NCBI GenBank assembly: GCA_023230525.1
Contig: JALNXE010000003.1
Location: forward strand, 24,197 to 88,196
DNA: 64,000 nucleotides
Origin: Desulfobulbaceae bacterium
GTDB taxonomy: Bacteria; Desulfobacterota; Desulfobulbia; Desulfobulbales; SURF-16
Direction: 5' to 3'
Positions 1 through 7,972 of this stretch are shown in pieces. Under the pieces are notes generated by a model, which did not search any database, was not told the origin of the DNA, and saw only the letters and a program-made list of their open reading frames with translations. The position numbers and the translations under genes were made by a program. Within the stretch, counting starts at the first letter, position 1; each line of letters opens with the position of its first letter.

Positions 1-135
1 CCAGAGCCGGGCGATGAGGATGGCGATGAAAACGATGATCAGGGCGGTGGCGATATCAACCCGCTTTTTGAGAATGATCAGCTCTTCCTCATCGATTTTA
101 TGTATTTTTTCGACTGCTCTCCGTATTCTGGGCAT
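1..135 (-). CDS. mrdA: Penicillin-binding protein 2 (MrdA-type), N-terminal fragment
   Basis: Only the first 45 codons lie in the window; the gene runs off the left edge. It starts at an ATG whose complement is at 133-135. The visible peptide has a basic, charged cytoplasmic N-terminus (MPRIRRAVEK, then an acidic IDEEEL patch) followed by the start of a hydrophobic helix rich in I, A and L, the usual single N-terminal anchor of class B PBPs. No catalytic domain is visible. The identification rests mainly on position: it follows mreD by 21 bp on the same strand, where mrdA normally sits in the mreBCD-mrdA-rodA order. It would make the transpeptidase of the elongasome. Another membrane-anchored protein is possible. 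Confidence 0.6.
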   Translation of the reverse strand, partial: MPRIRRAVEKIHKIDEEELIILKKRVDIATALIIVFIAILIARLW

Positions 136-156
136 GATAAGCAATTAGGAAGCGGG

Positions 157-693
157 TTAATCCCTGAAGGTGTTTTTGTTTTTTGGCCGGAGAAAAAGCT
201 GGGCTGCCTTTTTTGGTGTCAGTATCTCGTCAAAAGCTTCAAAAAACGTAAAGAGAGGCAAGGTAATGATGGCGAGCAGCAGGATTTGCATGAGGATATC
301 TTTCCAGTTCCAGATCAACTCATTTTCCGGCGCCAGGTAGGATGCAAAAGAATAAAGCAGGCTATTGACAAAGAGATAGCTGGCGATGGCCATGGGGATG
401 CGATGGACCGGTTCATGGATGGCCAGCCTTCGGGAGATTCCATGCAGCAGAAAAAAAAGCAGTAGATAGGTGATGGGGTAGACTCCCAGAAAAATTCTGG
501 AGAAAATATCCATAATAAGCCCCAGTACGAGTAACAGCAGGGCTCCATGGACGAATTTGAGCCGGGTGGCCACAAAGACTATGAGCACAAAAAAAGCATC
601 GGGTCTGCCGACCCACCCGGGCAGAATAGCCAGCAGGGAGGTCTGCAGGATCAGTAGAAAAACGCCAAGGAAAAAGAAGGAAATTACAGGCAT
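157..693 (-). CDS. mreD: Rod shape-determining protein MreD
   Basis: A 178-residue, very hydrophobic protein with about five predicted membrane helices and few soluble segments, the usual size and character of MreD, an inner-membrane component of the elongation complex that links MreC to the cytoskeleton and peptidoglycan synthases. The sequence starts MPVISFFFLG and has the helix-loop-helix pattern of the family, with a short charged C-terminus. It follows mreC with only 2 bp between the mreC stop and its ATG, so the two are almost certainly cotranscribed and translationally coupled. MreD diverges fast, so the call depends on the operon (mreB-mreC upstream, PBP2-like start downstream) as much as on sequence. 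Confidence 0.9.
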   Translation of the reverse strand: MPVISFFFLGVFLLILQTSLLAILPGWVGRPDAFFVLIVFVATRLKFVHGALLLLVLGLIMDIFSRIFLGVYPITYLLLFFLLHGISRRLAIHEPVHRIPMAIASYLFVNSLLYSFASYLAPENELIWNWKDILMQILLLAIITLPLFTFFEAFDEILTPKKAAQLFLRPKNKNTFRD

Positions 694-695
694 GA

Positions 696-1556
696 TTAAT
701 GGTGTTGTTTCCCAAAGTCCTGGTCAGCCAACGAATTCTCATGCATGATAATAATCAGATATTCCAGCTGCGAAAAATCTACCGCCGGTTCAACCTCAAT
801 TTGCTGGAACATGCCCCGTTTGCTTTTGGTGACCTCGGAAACCTTGCCCACCGGCAGACCCTTGGGGAAAATATCACCAAGGCCTGAGGTGACGATGGCA
901 TCGCCTTTTTCAACGTCGGCATTTTTTAAGACATACTGCAGATTAAAACCGTTGCTGCCGTTGCCCTTGAGGATTCCCTGCACCCTGTTCTTCTGCAGGA
1001 GAACATCGATAGCGCTGTTGGGATCATTGGCCAGCAGGACTTTCGAATAGTTTGGTGACGTGTCAAGAATCTGGCCCACCACACCTTCAACCGTGACCAC
1101 GGGCATGCCCTTTTCCACCCCTTCGCTGCTGCCCCGGTCAATAATGATGGTCCGGAACCAGAGGGAAGGATCGCGGCCCACGATCTGGGCAGTCAGGGTG
1201 GGGGGAGGCAGGGAGTCCTTGATCTGCAGCAGTTTGCTCAGGCGCACATTCGTGGCAACCGCCTCCCGGTACTTGATGTTGGTTTCCTTGAATTTATCCA
1301 GTTCTTGCTGGAGCCTCTTGTTATCATCCCGGACATACAGGAGGGCGATATAATCACCCCACACATTGGCTACGCCGGTTGTGAGCCGGGTAATGACATA
1401 CTGCCCTTTGCCTATAAGGTCGAGCGCAAGTCTTTGCGGGCCGTTTAATTCCTGGCGGCCCACAGTGGAGGCAATCAGAATGAGGATGAAGGTCAGGATG
1501 GAGCCGAAGAGGAAAAAAAGCTTGATCTGCTTTGATTTTTTATTTTTTTTTCTCAT
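696..1556 (-). CDS. mreC: Rod shape-determining protein MreC
   Basis: 286 residues. The basic start (MRKKNKKSKQ) is followed by one membrane helix at about residues 12-30, a coiled-coil-prone stretch at about 70-105 (VRDDNKRLQQELDKFKET) and the periplasmic beta-barrel domain. That domain has family-typical phrases such as GVVGQI, ANDPNSAIDV, VTSGLGDIFPKGLPVG and VGKV. MreC forms periplasmic filaments that activate PBP2/RodA in the elongasome. The gene begins 9 bp after mreB and nearly abuts mreD. Length is normal for the family and no key feature looks damaged. Confidence 0.96.
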   Translation of the reverse strand: MRKKNKKSKQIKLFFLFGSILTFILILIASTVGRQELNGPQRLALDLIGKGQYVITRLTTGVANVWGDYIALLYVRDDNKRLQQELDKFKETNIKYREAVATNVRLSKLLQIKDSLPPPTLTAQIVGRDPSLWFRTIIIDRGSSEGVEKGMPVVTVEGVVGQILDTSPNYSKVLLANDPNSAIDVLLQKNRVQGILKGNGSNGFNLQYVLKNADVEKGDAIVTSGLGDIFPKGLPVGKVSEVTKSKRGMFQQIEVEPAVDFSQLEYLIIIMHENSLADQDFGKQHH

Positions 1557-1565
1557 CAGGATAGA

Positions 1566-2603
1566 TTAGTTGACCATCACCTCTTTGAGCACATCAATAT
1601 TTTCCAGGGCCTTTCCTGAGCCGAGGACAACGGATGATAAAGGGTCATCTGCGATGATAATCGGCAGGCCGGTTTCCTGTTTCAGGCGTTTGTCGAGATT
1701 ACGCAGCATGCCTCCTCCACCGGTCAGCACGATGCCCTGGTCCACAATATCGGCTGAAAGTTCGGGTGGGGTCAACTCCAGGGCCATTTTTACTGTTTCG
1801 ATAATGGCATCAACCTGTTCGGAGATGGCCTGATTGATCTCCCCGGAGTCAATAGTGAGGGTCTTGGGCACACCGGATACCAGGTCCCGGCCCTTGATGT
1901 CCATGGTTTCATAGGGCGGCTCAGGCATGACGTCGGCAATGGTCGTTTTGATGACTTCCGCGGAATGCTCGCCGATGGCCAGGTTGTGTTTCCGCTTGAT
2001 GTGCTGCAGTATGGCGTCGTCCATCTTGTCGCCGGCGACCCTGACGGATTTGGAGTAAACAATACCGGCCAGGGAGATGACAGCCACCTCAGTGGTGCCC
2101 CCGCCGATGTCAACAATCATGTTAGCGGTGGGTTCCGTGATGGGCAGTCCTGCGCCGATGGCCGCGGCCATCGGTTCCTCGATGAGGTAGACCTCCCTTG
2201 CACCGGCCGATTCCGCCGATTCCCGCACGGCTCTTTTTTCAACCTGGGTGATGCCCGAAGGCACGCTGATGATAATGCGCGGGTGAACAAGAGTGCGTCT
2301 GTTATGCACCTTGTTGATGAAATAGCGCAACATGGCCTCTGTTACTTCAAAATCAGCAATAACCCCATCCTTGATGGGGCGTATGGCGACAATATTTCCA
2401 GGGGTCCGGCCGAGCATCATTTTTGCTTCCTTGCCCACGGCAAGAACCTTGTTGCTGCGATGATCCTTCCGCACTGCAACCACGGATGGTTCACGCAGGA
2501 CAATACCTTTCCCCTTGACATAGACAAGGGTGTTTGCAGTACCTAAATCTATGGCCAGATCGTTTGAGAGCCAGCCGAATAATGAATCAAAAGGAGAAAA
2601 CAT
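1566..2603 (-). CDS. mreB: Rod shape-determining protein MreB (bacterial actin)
   Basis: 345 residues, the standard MreB length. The phosphate-1 motif DLGTANT is at residues 19-25, VDIGGGTTEVAV supplies phosphate-2, and TGGGGMLRNLD near residue 290 is the adenosine motif. An N-terminal amphipathic patch (MFSPFDSLFGWLSND) would bind the membrane. MreB polymerises on the inner membrane and guides the elongation machinery. It is the first gene of the mreBCD unit on the minus strand. The 330 bp before its start hold its promoter, though I see no clear consensus pair there. Confidence 0.98.
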   Translation of the reverse strand: MFSPFDSLFGWLSNDLAIDLGTANTLVYVKGKGIVLREPSVVAVRKDHRSNKVLAVGKEAKMMLGRTPGNIVAIRPIKDGVIADFEVTEAMLRYFINKVHNRRTLVHPRIIISVPSGITQVEKRAVRESAESAGAREVYLIEEPMAAAIGAGLPITEPTANMIVDIGGGTTEVAVISLAGIVYSKSVRVAGDKMDDAILQHIKRKHNLAIGEHSAEVIKTTIADVMPEPPYETMDIKGRDLVSGVPKTLTIDSGEINQAISEQVDAIIETVKMALELTPPELSADIVDQGIVLTGGGGMLRNLDKRLKQETGLPIIIADDPLSSVVLGSGKALENIDVLKEVMVN

Positions 2604-2878
2604 CTATGCACTCCCTCAGTGGGTAAAATTGAATATTTTTGTAATGAGGAACAGGGCTATATACAAGCATGAAATTACGGCAATGGGATTACGTAGAGGA
2701 AAACTTTCAAAAAGAATATCTTCAACAATTGCGAGATATGTTTTGATCGCTCATGCTACTTAAAACCTTAACTTTGATACCTTAGCAAACAAAAAAAATG
2801 TTAGCAAGCAAAATGCTTTCCCGCCATAATTTATAGGAGTGGTGCTTGTTTATGTTAGGCGGGGCGGGGAAAAAAAAC
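2604..2878. other. Non-coding region between mreB and tRNA-Ala
   Basis: This AT-rich gap separates the divergent mreB and tRNA-Ala transcripts. It must hold the minus-strand mreB promoter, but no convincing -35/-10 pair stands out. The one clear structure is a 13-bp direct repeat, TTAGCAARCAAAA, at 2782-2794 and 2801-2813 (19 bp apart, one mismatch), of unknown role. I see no supported ORF. Confidence 0.5.
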
Positions 2879-2907
2879 TTGACAGTCATTAATCATTAAG
2901 ATTATAA
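2879..2907 (+). promoter_or_regulatory. Sigma-70 promoter of tRNA-Ala
   Basis: A perfect -35 TTGACA at 2879-2884, a 17-bp spacer and a -10 TTATAA at 2902-2907. Transcription would start near 2914, about 20 bp before the mature tRNA. A perfect 8+8 dyad with one central base (2910-2926, GGTCGAAA/TTTCGACC) lies right at the start point. It could be an operator or a leader hairpin of the precursor tRNA. Confidence 0.8.
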
Positions 2908-2933
2908 GTGGTCGAAAATTTCGACCGCTGTGT

Positions 2934-3009
<76 letters not shown>

Positions 3010-3098
3010 AGATTTGTTGAGTCACTTCTGATGAGGGAGTCGCAAAATACATAATATTCATTGATGCGGGACGAACCGCCGGATAACAAGTTGTAAGG

Positions 3099-3199
3099 AT
3101 CTTTAATCGGGGAGGGCCTAGAAGTTTTTCCTTATATTAAAGATAGCCTCTGTCGGTACTCAAGAATTGGCCTTCTTTTACACCGCAGAGGCTTTTTTG
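3099..3199 (+). ncRNA. Structured RNA segment ending in an intrinsic terminator
   Basis: Two consecutive hairpins occupy the gap between tRNA-Ala and the 3246 ORF. The first pairs ATCTTTAAT (3099-3107) with ATTAAAGAT (3136-3144), 9 bp. The second is a composite hairpin: AGCCTCTG (3145-3152) with CAGAGGCT (3186-3193), then CGGT/ACCG, then AAGAA/TTCTT, followed by a T run (3193-3198). The last part is a good rho-independent terminator. The RNA upstream could simply be the 3' trailer of the tRNA transcript, or an independent small RNA such as 6S; I do not recognise a family. A covariance-model search would decide. Confidence 0.55.
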
Positions 3200-3245
3200 T
3201 TTATTGTGATGTTAAATCGGCAACCTATCCTTACGGAGTTTTCCC

Positions 3246-3437
3246 ATGTCATCAGGCAAAAATCAGGGTGACGAGCACGACAAGGCGGTGTTCAAGTCGA
3301 TAACCGATGAGGCGATTCTCAAGGTCACCAAGGAAATAGTCGTTAAGTTCATCGAGTGCGGCCGGCTTTCCCCTGCAAATTTTGACGAGACTTTTGAGCA
3401 GGTTTATAAGAAGGTTGTGAGCACGGTCCGGACATGA
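3246..3437 (+). CDS. Conserved-looking small hypothetical protein upstream of mpl
   Basis: 63 residues, not recognised. The start ATG has a good Shine-Dalgarno (GGAG, about 7 nt upstream). The protein is soluble and predicted mostly helical, with an acidic-basic N-terminus (MSSGKNQGDEHDK) and the segment VKFIECGRLSPANFDETFEQVYKKV. No signal peptide or membrane helix is seen. Its stop overlaps the first candidate ATG of mpl (ATGA), so the two genes are translationally coupled. The clean ribosome site and coupling argue it is real; no function is assigned. Confidence 0.75.
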   Translation: MSSGKNQGDEHDKAVFKSITDEAILKVTKEIVVKFIECGRLSPANFDETFEQVYKKVVSTVRT

Positions 3438-4906
3438 CGCATCCTGAAGAGGTGGCAATGCTTGATGCCTCTCTCAATATTTTTCCTGACTCCCCTCGAC
3501 ATATTCACCTCATGGGGGTGTGTGGCACTGGTATGGCCGCCATGGCGGGTATGCTGAAGAATCAGGGCTACAACGTCTCCGGTTCAGACAGCCATGTTTA
3601 TCCACCCATGAGTGATTTTCTGGCCCGTACCGGCATTCCAATTCTTGAGGGGTACAGGGCAGAAAATCTCGATCCCCGCCCTGATCTGGTTGTCGTCGGC
3701 AATGTGATTACCCGTAAAAATCCTGAAGCGATTGCCCTGGCAAAACTCCGCATTCCCTATCTGTCCTTTCCCCAGCTGCTCAGCTATAAGTTTCTCGCCG
3801 CTAAAAAATCTCTGGTAGTTGCCGGCACCCATGGCAAAACCACCACGTCCTCCATGCTGGCTACCATGCTTTATGGCGCCGGATTTGAGCCGGGCTTTAT
3901 GATCGGCGGCATTGTCCAGGCCTTTGGCCGCAATTTCCGCGTTGGGGATGGCCCCTACTTTGTGGTTGAGGGTGATGAATACGATACGGCCTTTTTTGAC
4001 AAGGGCCCGAAATTTCTTCATTACCGCCCCTGGATCGCCATTATTACCAGTATTGAATTTGATCATGCCGACATTTATGCGGATCTTGCGGCGGTAAAAA
4101 ACTCTTTCCGCAGATTGATTGCCATGATGCCGGCAGATGGCTGCCTGGTGGCCCATCTTGATGATCCGGTGGTGCGGGAGCTTGTTGCCGAAGCTCCCTG
4201 CCCTGTGGTGGGCTACGGCCAGCTGTCTGCCAATGACTGGTGTCTGGCGCAGGTCAGTTGTTCCAGGAGCGGGAGCTCGTTTGTGGCCCTGCACCACGGC
4301 AAGCCCTTTGGCTCGTTCACCACGGTCATGCCCGGCAGGCACAACTGCTTGAACGGCCTGGCCGTTATAGCGGTGCTGGAACGGCTGGGGCTGGCCCCTG
4401 ATGTCATCTCCCGTGAGCTGCAGCTCTTTAAGGGCGTAAGGCGGCGCCAGGAGGTGCGTGGGGTAGTCGGGGGGGTGACCGTCATCGATGATTTCGCCCA
4501 TCACCCGACGGCGGTGCGGGAGACACTCGCCGCCCTCAGGGCCGCCTATGAGGGGCAGCGCCTGCTGGCAGTATTTGAGCCGCGCACCAATTCCAGCAGG
4601 AGGCGGGTTTTTCAGCAGGATTATCTGGGCGTCTTTGATGCTGCCGATGTGGTGGTGGTCAAGGAGCCGGATATTCTGGCAACAGTTCCGGAAGAGCAGC
4701 GCTTTTCCGCCAAAGAACTGGTCGCCGGCCTGCAGGAGAGGGGGGTGGACGGCTATTACTTTCCCAACACCGACCTGATTCTCGATTACCTTTCAGATAT
4801 CATCCATCCGGACGATGTCGTGGCCATATTGTCCAATGGCGGATTTGACAATATTCATATGCGCCTGTTGCACAGGCTTGCGCAGCTTTTTCCCCCGAAC
4901 AAATAA
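3434..4906 (+). CDS. mpl: UDP-N-acetylmuramate:L-alanyl-gamma-D-glutamyl-meso-diaminopimelate ligase
   Basis: 490 residues of the Mur ligase superfamily. The N-terminal Rossmann motif HIHLMGVCGTGMAAMAG, the ATP loop VVAGTHGKTTTSSMLA, EGDEYDTAFFD and DDFAHHPTAV are all present. The combination of GVCGTGMAAMAG and EGDEYDTAFFD fits Mpl better than MurC. Mpl reattaches the tripeptide recovered from turnover to UDP-MurNAc in the cytoplasm, so it serves peptidoglycan recycling. The first ATG (3434) overlaps the upstream stop. A second in-frame ATG at 3458 has a better Shine-Dalgarno (AAGAGG, 5 nt away) and would give 482 residues; either could be used. Confidence 0.93.
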   Translation: MTHPEEVAMLDASLNIFPDSPRHIHLMGVCGTGMAAMAGMLKNQGYNVSGSDSHVYPPMSDFLARTGIPILEGYRAENLDPRPDLVVVGNVITRKNPEAIALAKLRIPYLSFPQLLSYKFLAAKKSLVVAGTHGKTTTSSMLATMLYGAGFEPGFMIGGIVQAFGRNFRVGDGPYFVVEGDEYDTAFFDKGPKFLHYRPWIAIITSIEFDHADIYADLAAVKNSFRRLIAMMPADGCLVAHLDDPVVRELVAEAPCPVVGYGQLSANDWCLAQVSCSRSGSSFVALHHGKPFGSFTTVMPGRHNCLNGLAVIAVLERLGLAPDVISRELQLFKGVRRRQEVRGVVGGVTVIDDFAHHPTAVRETLAALRAAYEGQRLLAVFEPRTNSSRRRVFQQDYLGVFDAADVVVVKEPDILATVPEEQRFSAKELVAGLQERGVDGYYFPNTDLILDYLSDIIHPDDVVAILSNGGFDNIHMRLLHRLAQLFPPNK

Positions 4907-5060
4907 AAAAAGCCCTAACCCCGTATTACTACGGACTTATGGATCGAGTTCGCGCAGAATTTATTTTGCGCATATGCACAAAATTATCCGTGGGTGCCTG
5001 TTGTAAATTATTCCATGAGATTAATAACATATCTTATCAGTTGCGATGAGATGTGCACCA
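4907..5060. other. Non-coding region downstream of mpl
   Basis: No ORF is supported and there is no clear terminator after mpl, only an A-rich stretch. A weak 5-bp stem (GCGCA/TGCGC) occurs near 4954-4972. With the dyads and promoter that follow, the gap up to nuoA is about 390 bp. Confidence 0.4.
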
Positions 5061-5098
5061 ATGAATAGTTATTCATAATTGTGTGAATAGCCATTCAT
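5061..5098 (+). promoter_or_regulatory. Tandem 16-bp dyads upstream of the nuo promoter (operator-like)
   Basis: ATGAATAGTTATTCAT (5061-5076, perfect palindrome around GT) and GTGAATAGCCATTCAT (5083-5098, near-perfect) share the core TGAAT-N4-ATTCA. Start-to-start spacing is 22 bp, two helical turns. The second ends 7 bp before the -35 box. The form (5-bp arms, 4-bp gap) resembles sites of CRP/FNR-type dimers, but the sequence is not a classical FNR site. Confidence 0.6.
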
Positions 5099-5105
5099 TT
5101 TTTGC

Positions 5106-5134
5106 TTGACATAGAAAAACCTATGGGATAATAA
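5106..5134 (+). promoter_or_regulatory. Sigma-70 promoter of the nuo operon
   Basis: TTGACA (5106-5111), 17-bp spacer and TAATAA (5129-5134). Transcription would begin near 5141, leaving a ~155-nt leader before nuoA. The leader contains a 7-bp stem, GTGCATT (5146-5152) with AATGCAC (5163-5169), directly after the start point. Confidence 0.75.
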
Positions 5135-5295
5135 CGCGTGAAAGTGTGCATTTTTATTACGCAATGCACGGATATGGGTTGACATTCTGAGGTCACACAA
5201 ACAATTTTTTAAGGTGCAGATCAGTTGGAACTGAAATGCGCTTTATCGTCCTTCCCGTTAGTCAATTGACGCCGGATGGGCAAAGGAGCTGAAAC

Positions 5296-5697
5296 GTGGA
5301 ACAACAAGCTCTCCTTGATCTTCTCTATATTGCCGCTTTTACACTTTGCGGTCTCGCCTTTGGCTTCGGCCCCCTTCTCATTGTTTATCTCTTTTCACCG
5401 CGAGGAACCAGGCAAATAGTCAACAAGACAAGGATCCCCATCGAGTGCGGTATGTTGACCATTGGTCCTGCCTGGATTCGCTATGGAATTCTTTATTATC
5501 TTTATGCCTTGATGTTTCTGGCCTTTGATGTTGATGTACTGTTTCTTTTCCCGGTGGCCGCTGTTTATAACGAATTTCCGGGTTTTCGGGGCTTTGTCGA
5601 GGTCGTTTTATTTGTCGCGATTCTTTCGCTGGCGATTGTTTATGCATGGAAAAAGGGAGTGTTCAAGTGGGAACGGAAAGTATACCAACAGCAGTAG
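5296..5697 (+). CDS. nuoA: NADH-quinone oxidoreductase-like subunit A
   Basis: 133 residues starting at GTG, with AAAGGAG 7 nt upstream. Three membrane helices are predicted, with the conserved loop between the first two containing RIPIECG and then the YALMFLAFDVDVLFLFP block typical of NuoA. The loop cysteine (IECG) is present. NuoA sits in the membrane arm next to NuoH, J and K, near the quinone site. It opens a 12-gene unit. Its 3' end overlaps nuoB. Confidence 0.95.
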   Translation: MEQQALLDLLYIAAFTLCGLAFGFGPLLIVYLFSPRGTRQIVNKTRIPIECGMLTIGPAWIRYGILYYLYALMFLAFDVDVLFLFPVAAVYNEFPGFRGFVEVVLFVAILSLAIVYAWKKGVFKWERKVYQQQ

Positions 5698-6203
5698 AGA
5701 GTGTTATCCCCCCGGCATTACTGCAGTTTCATCAATTAGATAAACTGCGCATGCTGGCCAGGGCAAACTCATTATGGCCCATGACCTTCGGCTTGGCCTG
5801 CTGCGCCATCGAAATGCTGTCAAGCGGTTGTGCCCGTTTTGACCTGTCGCGTTTCGGGGCGGAGGTTTTCCGGCCGTCACCACGCCAAAGTGATGTGATG
5901 ATCGTTGCCGGGACAATCAATAAAAAGATGTTGCCCGCCGTTAAAATTCTCTATGACCAGATGCCGGAACCCAAATGGGTTATTGCCATGGGAAACTGTG
6001 CAATTTCCGGTGGTCCTTTTGCCTATCCGGGCCAATATAATGTAGTTGAAGGGGCGGATACCTTTCTGCCGGTTGATGTCTATATTCCCGGCTGTCCCCC
6101 GCGTCCCGAGGCCCTCATTGAGGGATTGCTGGAACTTGAGGAAAAGATTACCGGTAATCGGCGCTGGCCGCGGGTTAAACCGGAAACAATGGTCAAGGGT
6201 TAA
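5667..6203 (+). CDS. nuoB: NADH-quinone oxidoreductase-like subunit B
   Basis: Carries the terminal [4Fe-4S] cluster N2 that hands electrons to quinone. Visible ligands are the tandem cysteines of LACCAIEM, the cysteine of SSGCARFD, VIAMGNCAISGG and VYIPGCPPRPEA. The frame is open back to an ATG at 5646, but that codon has no ribosome site. The GTG at 5667 has AGGGAG about 8 nt upstream and gives 178 residues, so I prefer it. Either start leaves an overlap with nuoA of 31-52 bp, implying coupled translation. It belongs to the connecting arm with C, D and I. Confidence 0.94.
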   Translation: MGTESIPTAVESVIPPALLQFHQLDKLRMLARANSLWPMTFGLACCAIEMLSSGCARFDLSRFGAEVFRPSPRQSDVMIVAGTINKKMLPAVKILYDQMPEPKWVIAMGNCAISGGPFAYPGQYNVVEGADTFLPVDVYIPGCPPRPEALIEGLLELEEKITGNRRWPRVKPETMVKG

Positions 6204-6284
6204 GCCAGACCGGCATTTACCACTCACAAGTCTGTTTTTTTATTGTTACAGCCGATTTTGTGAGTCCACCTTCATGGTAACGTT

Positions 6285-6845
6285 ATGGATCGAGCTAAAA
6301 TAAAAAGAGAACTGGAAAATTTGGCTGCTGCAGGTCTTCCTGCTGAGCCACCGCAGGAAAAGGCGCCGGTGGAAGTCCAAGCTGAAGGAGCGGGTGAGGA
6401 CAAGGCAAAGGCCAAGGCCAAGAAAGAAGAGGATGTCCCGCGCAAAAACGGCCTGATCGAAACGGAATATGCTAAACGTGGCACTCATCTTGATGTCCAG
6501 ATCAACCCGGATCAGGTGGTCAAAGCGGCAGAAATTCTTGATGGCGAAGGAATGACCCTGGAGATGGTGACCGGCGTTGACTGGCTCAAGGAAAAGCAGT
6601 TCGAGGTCATCTATGATTATTCCTATTCCGGCGGTCAGTTGTTCCGAGTGGTGGTGCGAGCCAGGGTTGACCGGGACCATCCGGACATTCCCACTGTTTG
6701 CCGTGTGTACGGCGGCGCGAACTGGCATGAGCGGGAAACCTGGGAAATGCTGGGCATCAATTTTGTCGGCCATCCGCAGCTTGAACACTTCCTGCTGCCG
6801 GAAGATGCTGATTTCTATCCATTACGTAAGGATTTCAAGCCATGA
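6285..6845 (+). CDS. nuoC: NADH-quinone oxidoreductase-like subunit C
   Basis: 186 residues. The C-terminal half is typical NuoC/30-kDa subunit: FRVVVRARVDRDHPDIPTV, ERETWEMLGI, then GHP.L and LLPEDADFYPLRKDF. This subunit packs on NuoD near the quinone cavity. Unusual is a low-complexity Ala/Lys/Glu/Pro-rich insertion at about residues 14-52 (blocks such as KAKAKAKKEED) before the folded domain. nuoC is separate, not fused to nuoD as in enteric bacteria. The ATG of nuoD overlaps its stop (ATGA). Confidence 0.93.
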   Translation: MDRAKIKRELENLAAAGLPAEPPQEKAPVEVQAEGAGEDKAKAKAKKEEDVPRKNGLIETEYAKRGTHLDVQINPDQVVKAAEILDGEGMTLEMVTGVDWLKEKQFEVIYDYSYSGGQLFRVVVRARVDRDHPDIPTVCRVYGGANWHERETWEMLGINFVGHPQLEHFLLPEDADFYPLRKDFKP

Positions 6846-7960
6846 GTTCATTAGCCCAAAGCCAGTTGCGTGAGACCTTTGAGCTGAATATAGGTCCACA
6901 GCATCCTGCCACCCACGGCGTACTGCGCATCAAGGTCGTCATGGATGGTGAATATATCGATCGGGCCGAGCCAATCCTTGGCTATATTCACCGCATGCAT
7001 GAGAAGATGGGTGAAAATAGAACCTGGAACCAATTCTGGCCCAATATGGGCCGTCTCGATTATCTGTCCGCCATGGCCTACAACCATTGCTATGCCGGTC
7101 TTGTCGAGCGGGCCATGGAGATTGTGGTGCCAGAGCGGGCCGAGTACATTCGCGTCATTACCGCGGAATTGAACCGAATCCAAAGCCATCTTCTGGGCTT
7201 CGGGGCCTATATCATGGATCTCGGCGGATTTACCCCGCTGATGTACGCCATGGATGAGCGCGAGCAGATCCTTGACCTGCTGGAGTCGGTCACCGGCTCC
7301 CGCCTCACCTACTGTTATTTCCGCTTTGGTGGTGTTTATAACGATATCGATGACGACTTCATCACCGGAACACGGGCCTTCATCAAGCGGTTTCGTCCGC
7401 AGATACCCATGTATCATAAACTGGTTACCGGCAACGCCATCCTGATGGACCGACTTATTGGTGTCGGCCCTGTTTCCGCTGACATGTGCCGGAAATACGG
7501 GGCAACCGGACCGGTTCTGCGGGGCTCAGGCGTAAATTATGATATTCGCAGAAATGAACCTTACAGCGTCTACCCAGAATTGGATTTTGATATCCCGGTG
7601 TATAAAGAATGCGATTCCATGGCCCGCTACATGGTGAGAATGGATGAGATGGTGCAGTCCTGCCGGATCATCGAACAAGCCTTGAATAAACTGCCGGAAG
7701 GACCGGTGATGGCCGAGAAGGTTCCCAAGGCCCTGAAACCGCCCAAAGGCGATTTCCATTATGCGGTAGAAGCTGCCCGCGGCACATTTTCCATGAGGGC
7801 AGTCAGTGATGGCACCAATACCGCTTACCGCATGCGGTTGCGGTCACCGACCTATTCCAATGTCAGTCTGTTCGAGGAGGCAAGCCGCGGTATGCTGCTG
7901 TCCGACGCCCTGGCGTTTTTGGGAAGCCTTGATCCCGTTATACCCGAGATGGACCGGTAA
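6842..7960 (+). CDS. nuoD: NADH-quinone oxidoreductase-like subunit D
   Basis: 372 residues, the 49-kDa subunit related to [NiFe]-hydrogenase large subunits, which forms the quinone-binding cavity. GPQHPATHGVLR near the N-terminus holds the quinone-site histidines. HRMHEKMGENRTW, DYLSAMAYNHCY, ELNRIQSHLLG and the C-terminal GSLDPVIPEMDR also match the family. The Ni-binding cysteines of hydrogenases are absent, as expected. Coupled to nuoC by a 4-bp overlap. Family length is about 380-400, so this is a compact version. Confidence 0.95.
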   Translation: MSSLAQSQLRETFELNIGPQHPATHGVLRIKVVMDGEYIDRAEPILGYIHRMHEKMGENRTWNQFWPNMGRLDYLSAMAYNHCYAGLVERAMEIVVPERAEYIRVITAELNRIQSHLLGFGAYIMDLGGFTPLMYAMDEREQILDLLESVTGSRLTYCYFRFGGVYNDIDDDFITGTRAFIKRFRPQIPMYHKLVTGNAILMDRLIGVGPVSADMCRKYGATGPVLRGSGVNYDIRRNEPYSVYPELDFDIPVYKECDSMARYMVRMDEMVQSCRIIEQALNKLPEGPVMAEKVPKALKPPKGDFHYAVEAARGTFSMRAVSDGTNTAYRMRLRSPTYSNVSLFEEASRGMLLSDALAFLGSLDPVIPEMDR

Positions 7961-7972
7961 GGAGCAAGCACG

